Origin: Fuscibacter oryzae
GTDB taxonomy: Bacteria; Pseudomonadota; Alphaproteobacteria; Rhodobacterales; Rhodobacteraceae
Length of the DNA: 64,000 nucleotides
Assembly (NCBI RefSeq): GCF_016765795.1
Contig: NZ_JAESVP010000005.1
Coordinates: forward strand, 365,066-429,065
Direction of reading: 5' to 3'
The position numbers and the translations under genes are program-made. Shown here piece by piece: positions 8,040 to 16,719 of this stretch. The notes under the pieces were generated by a model. The model was not told the DNA's origin. It saw nothing but the letters and a program-made list of their open reading frames with translations, and searched no databases. The first letter of the stretch is position 1; each line of letters begins with the position of its first letter.

Positions 8040-9326
8040 CTAGCGGCGACGGCGGCGATGGGCGGGGGGAATGCCCGCATCGGCGCGATATTGCGCGGCG
8101 GTTCGGCGTGGCAGGTCCACCCCCGTGTCGGCAAGCAAAGCCCGCGCAAGGGCGGCATCCGAAAGCGGGCGCTGCGGGTCTTCGCCCGCCACCAGACCCA
8201 GCAGCCGGTGGCGCAGCGCCGCGGCAGAGGTCGCCCCCCCACTTCCCTGCCGGGCCGAAGAAAACATTCGGCGCAGCCACCACGCCCCGCGCGGCGTATC
8301 AAGGCAGGTGCCCGCCACCACCCGGCTGATCGTGCTTTTATGCAGGCCCAGCGCCTCGGCCAGATCGGCCATGGTCATCGGCTCCAGCGCGGCAGCCCCG
8401 TCGTTCAGCGCCGCCTCCTGCCGGGCGGCAATCTCGCGGCCGACGCGCAACAGAGTGGCATTGCGCGCCTTCACAGCCTGTTGCAGCGCCCTTGCGGCGG
8501 CCAGTTGTGCAGCATCCCCCGCCTCGGCCCGCCGCACCTCCAGCGTGGGCAGGGCCGAGCGGTTCAGCGATATCTCCCACCCCCCCTCGGGCCGCGCCCG
8601 CGCCAAAAGGTCCGGCTCTCGGGGTGGCGGGGCGGCTGCACCCGGCCCGGCAAAGCTGGCCCCCGGCTTGGGGTTCATCCCCCGGATCAGGCGGAACCGC
8701 GCCAGAACCCCGGCCTCGTCACAGCCCGCCAACCGCGCCAGCCGCGCCGTCTGGCCCGATGCCAGAAGCGGCAGATTGGCCAGCACCACCTGCATCGCAC
8801 CATCCAGCGCATCCATTTCCTGCGCCTGCAAGGCCAGACATTCGGCCAGATCGCGGGCAAACAACCCGCGCGGCTCAATCTGTTGCAACTGTTTCAACAC
8901 CGCCTCCACCTCGGCCAGCGTCACCGCCGCCTCATCGGCCATCACCGTCAACGGCCGGCCCAGCCAGCCCGACGGCTCCAGCGCATCGGCCAGCGCCTCC
9001 GCCACGCGGCGGGCGCGGGGCGGCAGGCGCATCGCCTCGATGGCGGCCACGACATGGGCGGCAAGGCTTGGCCCGGCCGAGGGCAGGAACTCGGTATCCG
9101 CCCCACCACCTGCCGAGGCGAAAACGCCGCTCCACCGGGGCAACCAGTCGCCTGGCGCAGGGGCGGGCGGGGTCAACCGCAGATGCGGGTTGGTGGCCGC
9201 TTGCTCCTCCAGATACCGACTTAGCCCTGCTGCATCGGTGCGCAACAGGCCAATCGATACTTGCAGGCTGGTGTTCAACTCCAGCCGCAGAGTCTGCGAG
9301 ATCTGTATGCGGGGGCGCGGCGCCAT
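8040..9326 (-). CDS. rpoN: RNA polymerase sigma-54 factor RpoN
   Basis: A 428-residue protein, short for the family but in line with Rhodobacter RpoN proteins. The start chosen at 9326 (MAPRPRIQISQTLRLE) gives the normal region I, which binds activators: QTLRLELNTSLQVSIGLL and RYLEEQAATNPHLRL. The core-binding domain follows, then the HTH (LAEALGLHKSTISRVVAGT) that reads the -12 element. The C-terminal RpoN box is slightly divergent (PRRTAAQYRADAGIP; consensus ARRTVAKYRE). It directs transcription from -24/-12 promoters. It is divergent from selD. Which RpoN paralogue this is cannot be told here, as no nif or flagellar genes are near. Confidence 0.9.
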   Translation of the reverse strand: MAPRPRIQISQTLRLELNTSLQVSIGLLRTDAAGLSRYLEEQAATNPHLRLTPPAPAPGDWLPRWSGVFASAGGGADTEFLPSAGPSLAAHVVAAIEAMRLPPRARRVAEALADALEPSGWLGRPLTVMADEAAVTLAEVEAVLKQLQQIEPRGLFARDLAECLALQAQEMDALDGAMQVVLANLPLLASGQTARLARLAGCDEAGVLARFRLIRGMNPKPGASFAGPGAAAPPPREPDLLARARPEGGWEISLNRSALPTLEVRRAEAGDAAQLAAARALQQAVKARNATLLRVGREIAARQEAALNDGAAALEPMTMADLAEALGLHKSTISRVVAGTCLDTPRGAWWLRRMFSSARQGSGGATSAAALRHRLLGLVAGEDPQRPLSDAALARALLADTGVDLPRRTAAQYRADAGIPPAHRRRRR

Positions 9327-9426
9327 GGGCCGACTTTCGGGCCGCAAGCTTCCGCCGTCAAGCAGGCGGGGCACCTGTTCCTTGCCTCGCCCGCCCGCTA
9401 GGGTAACCCTGAAAAGGGGGCAGGCC

Positions 9427-11625
9427 ATGCAGGCTGACTATCCGGTGATGCGCGATGTGGTGCTGGTGGGGGGCGGTCATGCCCACGCGCTTGTGGCGCG
9501 GATGTGGGCGATGGCCCCGCTGCCCGGCGCGCGGCTGACGCTGATCAACCCAGGCCCGGTCGCCCCCTATACCGGCATGTTGCCCGGCCTGATCGGGGGG
9601 CATTACCGGCGGGACGAGATCATGATTGATCTGGTGCGTCTTGCACGGTTCGCAGGCGCGCGCCTGATATTGGATCGTGCTGCGGGGATCGACACCGCCG
9701 CCCGACAGATCGTGCTGCACGACCGACCGCCGCTGCCCTATGATGTTGCCTCACTTGATATCGGCATCGGGTCAGATCTGCCCGACCTGCCCGGTTTTGC
9801 CCGCCATGCCACCGCCGCCAAACCCTTGGGCGATTATGCCCTTGCGTGGGAGGCGTTTGTGGCCCGCCGCCTTGCCTATCCCCGTGTGGTCGTGGTCGGC
9901 GGCGGGGTGGGTGGGGTGGAACTGGCACTCGCCTCGGCCTACCGGCTGCGGGCGGGCGGGGCGCAACCCAAGATCACGCTGGTGGAAAGGGCGGCGGAAA
10001 TCCTGCCACATATCGGCGCAGGCGCACGACGCAGCCTGCTGGACCATCTGGCCAAGGCGGGCGTTGCCATTGTCACCGGCGAAACGCCGGTTGGCGCCAC
10101 GGCAACCGAGGTTGCGCTGACCAATGGCCAGACGCTGGGGGCCGATTTCGTGCTGACGGTTGCGGGCAGCCGCCCGCAGGGCTGGCTGGGCGAAACCGGG
10201 CTGGCGCTGGAACGCGGCTTTGTGACCGTTGGCCCCACGCTGCAAACCTCTGACCCGCAGGTCTTTGCGTCGGGCGATTGCGCCCACATGACGCACGCCC
10301 CGCGCCCCAAGGCCGGGGTCTTTGCCGTCCGGCAGGCGCCGGTGCTGTTTCACAACCTGCGCGCCGCGCTGACCGGGGCGCCGCTGCGCACCTACCATCC
10401 ACAGCGCGACTACCTCAAGCTGGTGTCAACCGGCGACAAGGCGGCGGTGGCCGACAAGTTCGGCCTGCGCGCGGGCGGGCCGTGGCTGTGGCGGCTGAAA
10501 GACCGGATCGACCGCAAGTTCATGGCCATGTTCGGTGATTTTCCCGCCATGCCGGCCCCCGCTTTGCCCGCCAATGCAGTGCCCGGACTGGCCGAGGTGA
10601 TCGGGCCGAAACCTTTGTGTGGTGGCTGCGGGGCAAAGCTGGGCGGGCCTGCGCTGGCCGGGGCACTGGCGGCGCTGCCGCAGCCCGCCCGCGCCGATGT
10701 GCTGTCAGGTCGGGGCGATGATGCCGCGATCCTGCGCGCCCAAGGGGGGGTGCAGGTCATCACCACCGACCACCTGCGCAGATTTACCCATGACCCGCGC
10801 CTGATGGCGCGGATCGCCGCCCTGCATGCGCTTGGGGATATCTGGGCGATGGGGGCCGCCCCGCAGGCGGCGCTGACGCAAGTTATCCTGCCCCGCATGT
10901 CCGATACCAAATCCGCCGAAACGCTGGCCGAGGTGATGGCCGAAGCCGCCGCCACCTTTGCCGAGGCCGGGGCCGATGTTGTCGGCGGCCACAGTTCGGT
11001 CGGGGGTGAGCTGACGATTGGTTTTACCGTCACCGGCCTTGCCCGCCGCGCGCTGACAAAAGGGGGCGCACAACCGGGCGATGCTCTGATCCTGACCAAA
11101 GCTATTGGCACCGGCACCATCATGGCCGCCGAAATGGCGGTGGTCCACCTGCCCGGCCTGATATTGGGAGAGGCGGTCGCTGCTGCCCTGACCTCGATGA
11201 CGCAATCCTCTGGCCCCGCCGCCGCCGTGCTGGCCCCGGTTGCCCGTGCGATGACCGATGTCACCGGCTTTGGCCTTGCCGGGCATCTACTGGAAATGCT
11301 GGATGCCTCTGGTTGCGGCGCGCAGGTGCAGGCTGCGACCATCCCCCTGTTGCCCGGCGCAATGAAGCTTGCTGCCGCTGGCGAAAGCTCCAGCCTCGCG
11401 CCCGCCAACCGCGCGCTGACGGTGGGGCGGCTGATGCTGCCCGAAGGCCCCCTGCGCGCGTTGCTGCATGATCCCCAAACCGGGGGCGGCCTGCTGGCCG
11501 CCGTTCCTGCCGAGCAGGCAGAGGAAATTTTGGAACGGCTTCGCGCGGCGGGGTATGACGCAGTGCGGATCGGGCAGGTCGTGGCCGGACCGCCCCGGAT
11601 TGAGGTTATTCAATCAAACGATTGA
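9427..11625 (+). CDS. selD: selenide, water dikinase fused to an NADH-dehydrogenase-like FAD domain
   Basis: A 732-residue two-domain protein. About residues 1-385 are a pyridine-nucleotide-disulfide oxidoreductase domain (VVLVGGGHAHALVARM, a second dinucleotide motif VVVVGGGVGGVELALA, and ASGDCAHM near the FAD site). About residues 390-732 are SelD, which makes selenophosphate from selenide and ATP. The catalytic pair is Cys401 and Lys404 in CGGCGAKL; the codon is TGC, so this is not a selenoprotein. The start at 9427 is the only one that avoids running through rpoN. The fusion is known in several bacteria. Its stop lies inside a palindrome shared with mnmH, the obvious consumer of the selenophosphate. 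Confidence 0.93.
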   Translation: MQADYPVMRDVVLVGGGHAHALVARMWAMAPLPGARLTLINPGPVAPYTGMLPGLIGGHYRRDEIMIDLVRLARFAGARLILDRAAGIDTAARQIVLHDRPPLPYDVASLDIGIGSDLPDLPGFARHATAAKPLGDYALAWEAFVARRLAYPRVVVVGGGVGGVELALASAYRLRAGGAQPKITLVERAAEILPHIGAGARRSLLDHLAKAGVAIVTGETPVGATATEVALTNGQTLGADFVLTVAGSRPQGWLGETGLALERGFVTVGPTLQTSDPQVFASGDCAHMTHAPRPKAGVFAVRQAPVLFHNLRAALTGAPLRTYHPQRDYLKLVSTGDKAAVADKFGLRAGGPWLWRLKDRIDRKFMAMFGDFPAMPAPALPANAVPGLAEVIGPKPLCGGCGAKLGGPALAGALAALPQPARADVLSGRGDDAAILRAQGGVQVITTDHLRRFTHDPRLMARIAALHALGDIWAMGAAPQAALTQVILPRMSDTKSAETLAEVMAEAAATFAEAGADVVGGHSSVGGELTIGFTVTGLARRALTKGGAQPGDALILTKAIGTGTIMAAEMAVVHLPGLILGEAVAAALTSMTQSSGPAAAVLAPVARAMTDVTGFGLAGHLLEMLDASGCGAQVQAATIPLLPGAMKLAAAGESSSLAPANRALTVGRLMLPEGPLRALLHDPQTGGGLLAAVPAEQAEEILERLRAAGYDAVRIGQVVAGPPRIEVIQSND

Positions 11626-11631
11626 ATAACC
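11604..11631. terminator. bidirectional terminator-like palindrome containing both stop codons
   Basis: A perfect 12-bp inverted repeat, GGTTATTCAATC-AAAC-GATTGAATAACC. The selD stop (TGA, 11623-11625) and the mnmH stop (TGA on the minus strand, 11612-11610) both lie inside it, and the two genes overlap by 16 bp. Because the DNA is symmetric, the two proteins end in nearly the same peptide, VIQSND and VIQSFD. Confidence 0.75.
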
Positions 11632-12665
11632 CTGACCAACCGCGCCGCCAGCGCCCGCAGATCGGCGGGGTCAAGGCTGGTGGCCTCAACCTCTGTCACC
11701 GGCACCGCCATGCGGCTGCGGTGTTTGGCATAGCGCGGGTCATAATGCTGAATCATCAGCTCTTGCGCCAGATCGCCAAACTCTCCGGCCCCGGCAAGCG
11801 CCTGCCACCGGGCGATGACACCGGCGGCATGCAGCGGGCGCAGCCGTTCGATAATGGCCGTCAGCCGCGCCACATCGGCGGACAGATCGTCATAGGCCCG
11901 CACCAGATAGGCGGCGCGCGCCGCCACCGGCACCGTCAGCACGATGCGCGGCGCGGCGCACATGGCGCGCCACAAGCCCGCAGGCAGGCTGCGCTCGCCA
12001 ACCTTGGCGCTTTCCGCCTCGATCACCACGGGGCGGGCCGGGTCCAGGCTGGCCAGCGCCATGGCCAGCCGCCCCTCGAACCCGCGCTGGCCGGGTTGCG
12101 GACCCATCGCGCCGAACAGCGATCCGCGATGGTTGGCCAGCCCCTCCAGATCAATGACCTGCACACCTTGCGCCGCCATCAAAGCCAGCAGTTCGGTCTT
12201 GGCGCTGCCGGTGTTGCCATCCAGCACGATCACCCGGCCCTGCACCCGATCCGGCACCTGCCCCAGCGCCTCGACCACCAGCCCACGCCATGCCTTGTAG
12301 CCGCCTGCGATGGTTTCCACCCGCCAACCGATCTGTGACAGGATCGACGCGAATGACCCCGACCGCTGCCCGCCCCGCCAGCAATAGACCAGCGGACGCC
12401 AGCCGCCGGGCTTGTCGGCCAAGACCCCCTCCAGATGCCGGGCGGCGTTGCGCGCCACCAGCGCAGCCCCCAGCTTGCGCGCCGTAAAAGGCGAGACCTG
12501 TTTGTAGATCGTGCCCACCCGTGCGCGTTCCTCATCATCCAGCACCGGCAGGCTGATGGCGTCGGGCAGATGATCGTCGGCAAATTCGGCGGGGGCGCGC
12601 ACGTCGATGATGTCATCGAAGCCATGGGCGGCAAGGTCGGTCAGGCGGGTCAAGGTAATGGCCAT
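11610..12665 (-). CDS. mnmH: tRNA 2-selenouridine synthase MnmH (SelU/YbbB)
   Basis: A 351-residue protein. The N-terminal rhodanese domain holds the catalytic Cys95 in VYCWRGGQRSGS. A P-loop domain follows with a Walker A of the form GNTGSAKTE at about 150-158. MnmH replaces sulfur by selenium in the wobble 2-thiouridine of tRNAs (Lys, Glu, Gln), using selenophosphate and a geranylated intermediate. The start at 12665 (MAITLTRL) was preferred over upstream in-frame starts because it begins the rhodanese fold directly. It is convergent with selD, sharing a palindromic end. No selA, selB or tRNA-Sec is in this window. Confidence 0.92.
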   Translation of the reverse strand: MAITLTRLTDLAAHGFDDIIDVRAPAEFADDHLPDAISLPVLDDEERARVGTIYKQVSPFTARKLGAALVARNAARHLEGVLADKPGGWRPLVYCWRGGQRSGSFASILSQIGWRVETIAGGYKAWRGLVVEALGQVPDRVQGRVIVLDGNTGSAKTELLALMAAQGVQVIDLEGLANHRGSLFGAMGPQPGQRGFEGRLAMALASLDPARPVVIEAESAKVGERSLPAGLWRAMCAAPRIVLTVPVAARAAYLVRAYDDLSADVARLTAIIERLRPLHAAGVIARWQALAGAGEFGDLAQELMIQHYDPRYAKHRSRMAVPVTEVEATSLDPADLRALAARLVRVIQSFD

Positions 12666-12758
12666 GCCTGCTGATACCGCATGGACACGCTGGCGGGAAG
12701 ATGCCTGCCCCTGTGCAGTCCTCTGGCAAGGATGGCAACCTTGCGGCAATCTGGGCCG

Positions 12759-13373
12759 ATGCGTCTGCTTCTTGTTGCCCTTTTCGCGCTGCTGCTGGCC
12801 ACGCCGCCGGCATCGGCACAGGATATGCCCGCCCTGATCACCGCCGCCCGCGCACAGGTTGGCGTGACCATCAGGTATGACCCGACCTATGTTGGCCTGT
12901 CATACCCCGGCGGCGATGTTCCACCCGACCGGGGGGTTTGCACCGATGTGCTGATCCGCGCCTTTCGCACCGGCTGGGGGCTGGATCTTCAGCGCGTCGT
13001 CCATGCCGACATGATCCGCGCCTTTGACGCCTATCCGCAGAACTGGGCTTTGTCTGGCCCCGATGCCAATATCGACCATCGCCGCGTGCCAAACCTGCAA
13101 GCGATGCTGGAACGCGCGGGCGCCGAATTGCCGGTCAGCGACGATCCCGCCGAATACCAGCCGGGCGATCTGGTCACCTGGCGGCTGCCGGGCAACCTGC
13201 CGCATATCGGTATCGTCTCGGATCAGATGAACAGCGACGGTGACCAGCACCTGATCCTTCATAACATTGGTGGCGGCGCACAAGAGGAAGACCTGTTGAT
13301 GTCATTCCCCATCACCGGCCATTACCGGATCACGTCGCAGGCGCTGGACTGGATGAGGGCGCTGGACCGTTAG
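12759..13373 (+). CDS. DUF1287 domain-containing secreted protein
   Basis: A 204-residue protein with a clean signal peptide (MRLLLVALFALLLATPPASA, then QD). The mature part has the DUF1287 pattern: an early ARAQVGVTIRYDPTYVGLSYP segment, GVCTDVLIRAF with a conserved Cys, a later PGDLVTWRL and a His in NLPHIGIV. The Cys/His layout resembles NlpC/P60-like cysteine amidases acting on the cell wall, so a periplasmic hydrolase is a reasonable inference. An alternative ATG at 12732 would add 9 residues. It ends overlapping the convergent 2OG-oxygenase gene by 4 bp. Confidence 0.8.
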   Translation: MRLLLVALFALLLATPPASAQDMPALITAARAQVGVTIRYDPTYVGLSYPGGDVPPDRGVCTDVLIRAFRTGWGLDLQRVVHADMIRAFDAYPQNWALSGPDANIDHRRVPNLQAMLERAGAELPVSDDPAEYQPGDLVTWRLPGNLPHIGIVSDQMNSDGDQHLILHNIGGGAQEEDLLMSFPITGHYRITSQALDWMRALDR

Positions 13374-13921
13374 CGAAACGCCGGGCCATGCGCCCACAGC
13401 GTCAGCGACCATCTGGTGCCGCGGGTGACAGGTGTCACCCGGTGCAGCTCGAAACTGGGGAACACCGTGGCCAGCCCGCGCTGGCGCGGTGCAGTGGCAA
13501 CATTGCTGTCGGGCCACAGCTCCAGCGCGCCGCCGTCGTAATCGGCGGGATCCGACAATTGCACCACCACCGTCAGCTTGCGCTTTGCCGCCCAGGTGCC
13601 CGCCCCGATATCGGAATGCCAGCCAAAGTGCCCCTCGCGCTCTGCCCCATAACGGGCCACCTGCGCGCTTTCGCCGAAATCGGTCAGGTCAAAGTTGAAG
13701 GCGGTGCGGTTGGCCTGCGCGATCAGGCCAACCATGCGGTCCATCACCCAGGCCCCTTCGGGAATGTCATCCAGCCAGGCAATCTCTGCCCGGCGCAAAT
13801 GATGCGCTGTCTGGCCGCGCACCAGACCTGCATCCTTCATCGCACTGGCCTGCACGGCGGCGATGATCCGGTCGCAATCTTCGGGCGTCAGGGCGTCGGG
13901 CAGGGTCTGAAACGGGATCAT
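13370..13921 (-). CDS. 2-oxoglutarate/Fe(II)-dependent (PKHD-type) hydroxylase
   Basis: A 183-residue protein with a complete 2-His-1-Asp iron triad, His102 and Asp104 in GWHSD and His160 in SFELHRV. Arg170, in TRGTRWSLTLW, sits where the 2-oxoglutarate carboxylate is bound. This is the prolyl-4-hydroxylase-like fold of PiuC/PKHD proteins, often linked to iron homeostasis. It is soluble and cytosolic, with no signal. The start at 13921 has an AAGG six bases upstream. No siderophore receptor is adjacent, so the substrate is unknown. Confidence 0.85.
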   Translation of the reverse strand: MIPFQTLPDALTPEDCDRIIAAVQASAMKDAGLVRGQTAHHLRRAEIAWLDDIPEGAWVMDRMVGLIAQANRTAFNFDLTDFGESAQVARYGAEREGHFGWHSDIGAGTWAAKRKLTVVVQLSDPADYDGGALELWPDSNVATAPRQRGLATVFPSFELHRVTPVTRGTRWSLTLWAHGPAFR

Positions 13922-13941
13922 CGGGCACCTTAAGGAGGGGT

Positions 13942-13962
13942 GCGCCCGGCATGGCCGGGCGC
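13942..13962. terminator. strong hairpin between oxygenase and PCuAC genes
   Basis: A perfect 9-bp stem, GCGCCCGGC-ATG-GCCGGGCGC, lies just after the stop of the leftward PCuAC gene and before the start of the leftward oxygenase gene. It is placed to end the copper operon transcript. No T-run follows. Confidence 0.55.
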
Positions 13963-13972
13963 TGTCGTCGCT

Positions 13973-14506
13973 TCAAGGAGAGCTGTGGCCCATGGCGCTG
14001 TGGTCCATGCCATCCATCATCATGCCATCCATGTCCATCGAAGCACCCGCCTTGCGCTGGTTATCGACCACTGCTTCGAAACTGCCGGTCTCACCATCGT
14101 CAAAGGTCAGGGTGACGGCAAACTTGTCGCCATCTTTCAGATCCTTGGTCAGCCCCATCAGCATGATATGATCGCCACCACGGGCAAATTCGTGCATCTC
14201 GCCTTGCGGCAGCGGCACGCCGCCTTCGATCTTGTTCATCTGCATCACGCCATCGGCGCTTTCGACATGGGTGTGCAGTTCCACCACCTTGGCCGCATCG
14301 GAGGCGACGCCGGTGATGACAAGATCTTTCCCGGTATTGTTGTGAATCATGAAGAACACCGCCCCGGTCTTGCCCATACCGCCATTCACGCGGGCATAGG
14401 CATCATGGATATGGATGCCTTCGGGGTGGGTGTCATGGGCAAGGGCGGGTTGGGCCAGCGCAAGGGCAGCCGCAGCGGCGGCCAGAAAAGTGCGGATCGA
14501 AGTCAT
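13973..14506 (-). CDS. periplasmic copper chaperone PCu(A)C family
   Basis: A 177-residue protein with a signal peptide ending at about residue 23 (PALA, then HD). It contains the PCuAC copper site: His residues in VELHTHVES, Met residues in GVMQM, and HIMLM. It also has a His-containing N-terminus and a Met/His-rich tail (MDMDGMMMDGMDHSAMGH) that probably holds a second copper. The family delivers Cu(I) to the CuA or CuB site of cytochrome oxidase in the periplasm. The gene lies 37 bp downstream of the DUF2946 gene on the same strand, making a small copper operon. Confidence 0.88.
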   Translation of the reverse strand: MTSIRTFLAAAAAALALAQPALAHDTHPEGIHIHDAYARVNGGMGKTGAVFFMIHNNTGKDLVITGVASDAAKVVELHTHVESADGVMQMNKIEGGVPLPQGEMHEFARGGDHIMLMGLTKDLKDGDKFAVTLTFDDGETGSFEAVVDNQRKAGASMDMDGMMMDGMDHSAMGHSSP

Positions 14507-14543
14507 GTTACTTGTCCTGTGATTGATCTGAAACGAAAGCTGT

Positions 14544-14888
14544 TCAGAACCTTGGCGGCGGCCCCCGCGCCTCGACCGTCAGCAGCGGCATCGCCCATTG
14601 CGAGGGCAGCAGGTGCCCTACCGCAAGATGCGCCCAGCCTTGCGGCGGCACCGCATCCGGCTGCGCGCCGTGCAGATCGGCCACGGCAAAGGCCGCGATA
14701 CAATCGGGGCACAGATGCACCGGGCCGACAGGGCGGCCATCGGCATCGACAGCCATCGCCCCTGTGGTCCCGCACACCTCGACCCAGCCCGCCATGGGCG
14801 CCTGCACCCGCGCCACTGCCAGGCTGACCGAGGTCAGCGCCAGACACAGCGCCAGAAACAGGCCGATCATGGGATGATGCCGCATCAT
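14544..14888 (-). CDS. DUF2946-like small membrane/secreted protein
   Basis: A 114-residue protein with an N-terminal hydrophobic segment (IGLFLALCLALTSVSLAVA). It contains a CPDC pair in VHLCPDCIAAF and a first Cys in VEVCGTTGA. Small proteins of this type (DUF2946-like) commonly sit beside copper-handling genes, as here, directly upstream of PCuAC. The CxxC could bind metal. The function is inferred from context only. Confidence 0.6.
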   Translation of the reverse strand: MMRHHPMIGLFLALCLALTSVSLAVARVQAPMAGWVEVCGTTGAMAVDADGRPVGPVHLCPDCIAAFAVADLHGAQPDAVPPQGWAHLAVGHLLPSQWAMPLLTVEARGPPPRF

Positions 14889-14954
14889 GCCCGCCTTTTA
14901 ACCCAGCGCCGCGCCGGGGCCAAGCGACAGCTTGTCACCCCGCCAAAGCCAAAA

Positions 14955-14981
14955 GGCCCCGCGTGACGCGCACGCAGGGCC
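14955..14981 (-). terminator. rpmB terminator
   Basis: An 11-bp stem with one mismatch (GGCCCCGCGTG against CACGCAGGGCC, 5-base loop). On the minus strand it is followed by TTTTGG, about 20 bp after the rpmB stop, in the correct order for an intrinsic terminator. Confidence 0.6.
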
Positions 14982-15002
14982 CCTATTGGCGATCGGCAAA
15001 GA

Positions 15003-15290
15003 TCAGGCGGCGGCCTGAGCCTTGGCGATGTCTTTCTTGATCTGCTGGGCGGCAACCGACAGCTCGTCATCCTTGGCCTTGGCCAGGAACGCATCCAACC
15101 CGCCACGGTGGTCCACCGTGCGCAGACCGGCGGCCGAGACGCGCAGCTTGAACGCCTTGCCCAGCACGTCGGAAATCAGCGTGACCTCGTTCAGGTTCGG
15201 AAGGAACCGGCGGCGGGTCTTGTTGTTGGCGTGGCTGATCGTGTTGCCACTCATCGGGCCCTTGCCCGTCAGTTCGCAGACGCGCGACAT
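15003..15290 (-). CDS. rpmB: 50S ribosomal protein L28
   Basis: A 95-residue basic protein starting [16 protein letters not shown], the standard L28 N-terminus, with [13 protein letters not shown] and the alphaproteobacterial C-terminal extension. The start at 15290 is preceded by AAGGA at a good distance. It is a structural component of the large subunit. The gene has its own promoter and terminator and is independent of the MFS gene upstream. Confidence 0.95.
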   Translation of the reverse strand: MSRVCELTGKGPMSGNTISHANNKTRRRFLPNLNEVTLISDVLGKAFKLRVSAAGLRTVDHRGGLDAFLAKAKDDELSVAAQQIKKDIAKAQAAA

Positions 15291-15360
15291 GGTCGTGATC
15301 CTTCGTGTCAAAACAGAGAGGGGGCGCACCAGCGGTACGCTCCCGATATTCGCTGATCGG

Positions 15361-15389
15361 CCTTTAGGGGGATTCCGAACGGTCGTCAA
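15361..15389 (-). promoter_or_regulatory. sigma-70-type promoter of rpmB
   Basis: On the minus strand TTGACG (15389-15384) is followed after exactly 17 bases by TAAAGG (15366-15361). The start codon of rpmB is 71 bp further on. Spacing and -35 fit a housekeeping promoter well; the -10 is a partial match. Confidence 0.55.
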
Positions 15390-15394
15390 GCGAT

Positions 15395-16543
15395 TCACAC
15401 CCGGTCATTGCCGATCAGCCGTGCCAGCAGTGGCACAAAGACCAGCATCGCCGCCGCGACAACAAAGGCCGTCCGCAGCCCCAGATGCCCGGCAATATAG
15501 CCGAACACCGGCGGCCCGACGAAATAGCCGAAATACCCATACAGCGTGGCCCGCGCCACCGCACGGGCGCGCGATTGCGGTGCCGCACGATTGGCAACCA
15601 GCGAAAAGGTCGTCGGCGCAATCACCGATGACCCGATGCCCATGACCACAAATCCCGCATAGGCCATTGCCGGGTTCACCGCCCCCGCAGCGATCAGCGC
15701 GCCGGTGGCCGATACCGCCGCGCCCGCCGTCAGCAACCGCACCGGGTTGACCCGCGCCACCATGCCCTGCCCCACCAGCCGCGCGAGCCCCATGGTCATT
15801 GCCATGACCGCCGGTCCCATCGCACCATGGGCGGGCGATCCGCCCAGCGTCTGCTCGATATGCAGCGCCGACCAGTTTTCGGCCGCATTCTCGGTCAGAA
15901 ATGCAATCAGCACCATCGCGCCGCCCAACAAGGGCAACAGCCCCAGCCGCCCCGCCGCGCGATCCTTGGGGCGGGCAAGGCCGCCAATCCGGCCATCGGC
16001 CTCGAGCGTGGTCAGCGCCATGGCACCCGCAACCAAACTCAGCGCCGCCAGAACCGCTGCGGGTGGCCAACCGGCATCGCGCATGGCCCCAACGGCCACC
16101 GCGCCCCCGGCATAGCCAAAGGAATAGGCGGCATGGCACAGGTTCATCATGTGCAGCCGGGTCTGCGCCTCCAGATCCGCGACACGCGCGTTCATCAGCA
16201 CATCGGTCAAACCGGTGGTCGCGCCGCAGGCCAGCATCGCCAGCGGAAACAGCCAGACCACCGCACCCACCTGCCCCGGCAGCACAAAGGCCGCCGCCAT
16301 CGCCAGCGTTGCAACTGGCAGCGCCACCCGCCCCAACCGCGCACCCAGCCAGGGCGCCACCAGCATCGCCGCCACCGCCGCCAGCGGCGTCATGAACAGC
16401 AACAGACCAAGCGCGGATTCGTCCACACCCAGCATGGCCTTGGTGTCTGGCAGTTCGGCCGCAAAGCCGCCCCACAGCACGCCCATGGCGGCAAAGGTGG
16501 CCAAAGGTGCGCGGGCCAGTGTAATCAGACGGGCGGAAATCAT
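15395..16543 (-). CDS. MFS transporter
   Basis: A 382-residue protein of about 12 hydrophobic helices, typical of the major facilitator superfamily. Examples are [20 protein letters not shown] in the first half and [16 protein letters not shown] and [18 protein letters not shown] segments in the second. It resembles the compact efflux-like MFS members annotated only as MFS transporter. Substrate cannot be read. It lies upstream of rpmB on the same strand but separated by the rpmB promoter. Confidence 0.8.
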   Translation of the reverse strand: MISARLITLARAPLATFAAMGVLWGGFAAELPDTKAMLGVDESALGLLLFMTPLAAVAAMLVAPWLGARLGRVALPVATLAMAAAFVLPGQVGAVVWLFPLAMLACGATTGLTDVLMNARVADLEAQTRLHMMNLCHAAYSFGYAGGAVAVGAMRDAGWPPAAVLAALSLVAGAMALTTLEADGRIGGLARPKDRAAGRLGLLPLLGGAMVLIAFLTENAAENWSALHIEQTLGGSPAHGAMGPAVMAMTMGLARLVGQGMVARVNPVRLLTAGAAVSATGALIAAGAVNPAMAYAGFVVMGIGSSVIAPTTFSLVANRAAPQSRARAVARATLYGYFGYFVGPPVFGYIAGHLGLRTAFVVAAAMLVFVPLLARLIGNDRV

Positions 16544-16634
16544 GCCTCAGCGCCTAGCCTGACACCCCAACCGCGGCAAGCCCGCCGCCGACATCGCGCC
16601 CGGCAGCGCCGTCGCACACAGCACTTTTCCGCTT

Positions 16635-16662
16635 TCCACGCGGGTGATTCGCCGCTATAGGC
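16635..16662 (+). promoter_or_regulatory. possible rplY promoter
   Basis: TTCCAC (16635-16640) and TATAGG (16657-16662) are separated by 16 bases, 57 bp before the rplY start. The -10 is good and the -35 weak, so this is a candidate only. Confidence 0.35.
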
Positions 16663-16719
16663 CCCCGGTCGCGCCATGCACCCTTGGAGGATGGCGGACT
16701 TATTTATCAGGAGAATACC

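Noticed and set aside
8071..9426. In-frame upstream extension of the selD gene by about 450 codons
   Set aside because: It runs antisense through rpoN, and SelD homology and the NAD/FAD domain start just after the ATG at 9427.
10612..10640. Selenocysteine codon in selD
   Set aside because: The codons of CGGCGAK are TGT and TGC, not TGA; SelD here is a Cys enzyme.
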